Origin: Weissella viridescens
Lineage (GTDB): Bacteria; Bacillota; Bacilli; Lactobacillales; Lactobacillaceae
DNA length: 64,000 bases
NCBI RefSeq assembly: GCF_003862435.1
Contig: NZ_RHGY01000001.1
Coordinates: forward strand, 62,001 to 126,000
Reading direction: 5' to 3'
The stretch's first letter is position 1; every line of letters starts with the position of its first letter. Positions 61,783-64,000 of this stretch are shown piece after piece. A program made the translations under genes and the position numbers. Under the pieces are notes generated by a model. The model was not told the origin of the DNA, did not search any database, and saw only the letters and a program-made list of their open reading frames with translations.

Positions 61783-63507
61783 ATGGTGAAATTTTTACTC
61801 CCATATATTGGGAAATATAGAAAGGATGTCATTTGGGCGGTAGTCACGATTGCTATCGCAGCGATTACATCTTTATGGCAACCAAAGTTGCTACAACAAG
61901 TTGTCCAAGCGATTGCTGAAGATAAGATGAATCTTATGATTCCATTGGGAATCCAGTTAATTGTGGTGGCGCTGATTGGACTAGTCGCGGGAGCGATTAA
62001 TACGTTATTCGCGGTCAAAATTGGAACGGGAACAGCTGCGGATATCCGTGCTGCTGAGTATAAGAAAGTCCAAACTTTCTCATTTGGAAATATTGAACGT
62101 TTCTCAACGGGAAGCCTTGTTGTCCGCATGACCAACGATGTGCAGCAGGTCCAAACCATTGTCATGGTCTTTTTCCAATCTCTTTTACGTGTGCCAATTT
62201 TGTTTATTGGTGCGTTGGTATTGGCTTTAACGACTTTGCCACGTTTGTGGTGGGTGATTTTGGTCATGGTGGTGCTAGTCGTTTTGATTACCATGGGTGT
62301 TTTGTCACCAATGGGTAAGTTGTTTGCTAAGTTCCAAAACCTTTTGGATACAACCAACAACATGGCTAAAGAAAACCTACAAGGTGTTCGAGTGGTTAAG
62401 TCATTTAACCAAGAACAAAATGAGGAACGCCGTTTTGATGCCAATTCAAAGCAATTAACGGACATCAATATTAAGATTGGTTACCTCTTTGGTATTTTGA
62501 TGCCAGCGTTTATGTTGATTGGTGAATTAGCGATTGCCGTGTCAATTATTTTTGTGGCCCGGAATATTGTTTCAGATCCAACAATGCTAGGTGCTTTGAC
62601 GTCATTTGTGAACTACTTGATGCAAATCATGAATGCCATTGTCATGGCTGGATTTATGTCAATGTTTGCTGCCCGTGGAATTGAATCAACGAAGCGAATT
62701 AAGGAAGTGATGGATACCAAGCCTGACCTTACCTTTGATAACAATGCTCCTGAAGAAAAGTTGTCAGGTGATGTTGAATTTGATCACGTTTCATTTGCTT
62801 ATCCCGGTGATGAGCATGAAGTTTTGAAGGATATTTCCTTTAAGGTCAAGCAGGGTGAGATGATTGGACTGGTTGGAGCCACTGGGTCAGGTAAGTCAAC
62901 CTTAGCGCAATTGATTCCGCGTTTATATGACCCAACAGATGGTGTTGTTGAAGTAGGTCATGAAAATTTGAAAAAGGTGAATGAAAAGTCGTTACGTAAG
63001 GCCGTTGCCTTTGTCCAACAAAAGGCGATTTTATTCTCCGGTAAAATTTCAGATAACTTGAAGCAAGGAAAGTTTGATGCTGATGGTGCTGATATGAAGC
63101 ATGCCGCCGATATGGCCCAAGCGTCTGAATTTATTGAAAAGTATGATGATCAGTATGAACACGAAGTCGAAGAGCGGTCGTCAAACTTTTCTGGGGGTCA
63201 AAAGCAACGTCTGTCAATTGCCCGTGGGGTGATTGGGGATCCATCTGTTTTGATTTTGGATGATTCAACGTCAGCTTTGGATGCACGTTCAGAAAAGTTG
63301 GTTCAAGAGGCGCTTGAAGCGGACTTACCTGATACAACAAAATTTGTGATTGCAGAAAAGATTTCATCAGTGATTAAAGCTGATCGTATCTTTGTCATGC
63401 AAGATGGTGAACTGATTGCTGCGGGAACGCATAGTGAATTAGTAGCTTCATCACCGGTTTATCGTGAAATTTACGAGACCCAAAAAGCACAGGAGGTGAT
63501 TGACTAA
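61783..63507 (+). CDS. ABC exporter half-transporter (LmrC/EfrA-like)
   Basis: 574 residues: six-helix exporter domain (residues about 10-310) and ATPase domain with Walker A VGATGSGKSTLAQLI, Q-loop FVQQKAIL, signature NFSGGQKQRLSIARG and Walker B VLILDDSTSALD. The residue after Walker B is Asp instead of the usual catalytic Glu, and the H-loop His is replaced (VIAEKISSV instead of VIAHRLST). This degenerate site is the mark of one half of a heterodimeric exporter. It overlaps its partner gene by one base (TAATG). Confidence 0.92.
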   Translation: MVKFLLPYIGKYRKDVIWAVVTIAIAAITSLWQPKLLQQVVQAIAEDKMNLMIPLGIQLIVVALIGLVAGAINTLFAVKIGTGTAADIRAAEYKKVQTFSFGNIERFSTGSLVVRMTNDVQQVQTIVMVFFQSLLRVPILFIGALVLALTTLPRLWWVILVMVVLVVLITMGVLSPMGKLFAKFQNLLDTTNNMAKENLQGVRVVKSFNQEQNEERRFDANSKQLTDINIKIGYLFGILMPAFMLIGELAIAVSIIFVARNIVSDPTMLGALTSFVNYLMQIMNAIVMAGFMSMFAARGIESTKRIKEVMDTKPDLTFDNNAPEEKLSGDVEFDHVSFAYPGDEHEVLKDISFKVKQGEMIGLVGATGSGKSTLAQLIPRLYDPTDGVVEVGHENLKKVNEKSLRKAVAFVQQKAILFSGKISDNLKQGKFDADGADMKHAADMAQASEFIEKYDDQYEHEVEERSSNFSGGQKQRLSIARGVIGDPSVLILDDSTSALDARSEKLVQEALEADLPDTTKFVIAEKISSVIKADRIFVMQDGELIAAGTHSELVASSPVYREIYETQKAQEVID

Positions 63508-64000
63508 TGCAGAGTTTATGGCATGCAATAAAATTCTTTGCCCGATATTTTAAGCACTACAAGCTAGGGATGTTAATCATTGCTGTGTTTACAATTGTGG
63601 CAACGTATTTTCAAGTTAAAGCGCCCGTTTATATGGGAAAGGCGATTCAAGAAATTGCGAACTACCTGATGTTAAAGTCAAACCCAGCCACAGCTAAACA
63701 AGCGTCAATGACGCAGATTTACAATGCAGTGGAAATGTTTGTCCTCTTTATTGTGATGATGGGAGTCGGTTTCTTCATTGTTTCAATGGCTCAAGCCGTT
63801 GTTTCATCACGTTCAGTGGATGATATGCGAACTGGATTGTTTGCTAAGATTCAACGGATGACAGTGAAGTATTTTGATTCACATCGTGACGGTGAAGTGC
63901 TGTCACGCTTTACATCTGATTTGGACAATATCTTCAACGCAATGAATGAAGCCATTTTCCAGCTGTTCGCTCAATTAGTATTGTTAATTGGAGTTGTGAT
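63507..64000 (+). CDS. ABC exporter half-transporter, partner (partial)
   Basis: The first 164 residues of the second subunit, cut by the window edge. Its membrane domain begins ARYFKHYKLGMLIIAVFTIV and contains the coupling-helix region KYFDSHRDGEVLSRFTSDLD. It should carry the intact catalytic site of the LmrCD/EfrAB-type dimer. AGGAGGTGAT in the upstream gene is its ribosome site. Confidence 0.88.
   Translation, partial: MQSLWHAIKFFARYFKHYKLGMLIIAVFTIVATYFQVKAPVYMGKAIQEIANYLMLKSNPATAKQASMTQIYNAVEMFVLFIVMMGVGFFIVSMAQAVVSSRSVDDMRTGLFAKIQRMTVKYFDSHRDGEVLSRFTSDLDNIFNAMNEAIFQLFAQLVLLIGVV

Noticed and set aside
1-64000. CRISPR array, insertion sequences, prophage genes and rRNA
   Set aside because: No regularly spaced repeats, no transposase or integrase frame and no rRNA segment was found in the window.

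Overview
The window looks like a chromosome segment of a heterofermentative lactic acid bacterium, most likely Weissella or a close relative in the Leuconostocaceae. The reasons are the phosphoketolase gene, a fused AdhE, many amino-acid and peptide transporters, the gene order rsmG-parA-parB-DUF951-ychF-DUF1129, strong AGGAGG ribosome sites and frequent TCA serine codons. The genus is an inference; no rRNA is present. parAB and rsmG, three good parS sites (170, 23410, 40369) and a weaker one (22162) place the window in the origin-proximal part of the chromosome, although dnaA and oriC are not in it.

Layout. 1-11 kb: membrane protein YihY, Dus, a small membrane ORF, a DUF2798 protein, an amino-acid permease behind an attenuator-like leader, an FAD/NAD(P)-binding protein with NnrE, an aquaporin, a Ser-rich anchored protein, and an oxidoreductase with a PgpA/YutG-like protein. 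11-16.5 kb: two amino-acid permeases (the first behind a second attenuator-like leader), L-asparaginase, a YdbC-like protein and an unknown gene. 16.5-20 kb: nicotinamidase, a hotdog thioesterase, MenB and MenE. 20-30 kb: a structured RNA, a CiaRH-like two-component system, MutY without an Fe-S cluster, RsmG, ParA, ParB, DUF951, YchF, DUF1129 and a second (VanRS-like) two-component system.

30-33 kb is the clearest accessory island: five small, AT-rich paralogous genes in the order A1-B1-A2-B2-C that resemble DUF600/YezG-type immunity proteins, with no toxin next to them. 33-40 kb: an MFS transporter, a POT peptide transporter, a metallophosphoesterase, then a PadR regulator and 14-TM exporter bracketed by two copies of a tRNA-Tyr/tRNA-Gln pair. 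40-48 kb: a parS-containing gene, SprT-like protein, the AdcR/AdcA/AdcC/AdcB zinc operon, an ABC-F ATPase, YbaK, a membrane M50-like gene broken by an in-frame stop, and an HD hydrolase.

48-64 kb: GntR regulator, phosphoketolase, a ThiD-type kinase, DUF4811, PepO, AdhE (with FNR/CRP-type and Rex-like half-site palindromes upstream), ExoA, two tRNA-Glu(CTC) genes, a histidine phosphatase, HflX and a heterodimeric ABC exporter whose second subunit runs off the window.

Metabolically the genes fit together. Phosphoketolase makes acetyl-P and AdhE consumes acetyl-CoA to regenerate NAD+; permeases, POT transporter, PepO and asparaginase supply amino acids. The most unusual content is regulatory RNA: two permease leaders with short strong-SD ORFs and mutually exclusive hairpins, a third short ORF/hairpin RNA upstream of ciaR, and a parS site built into the mutY terminator.
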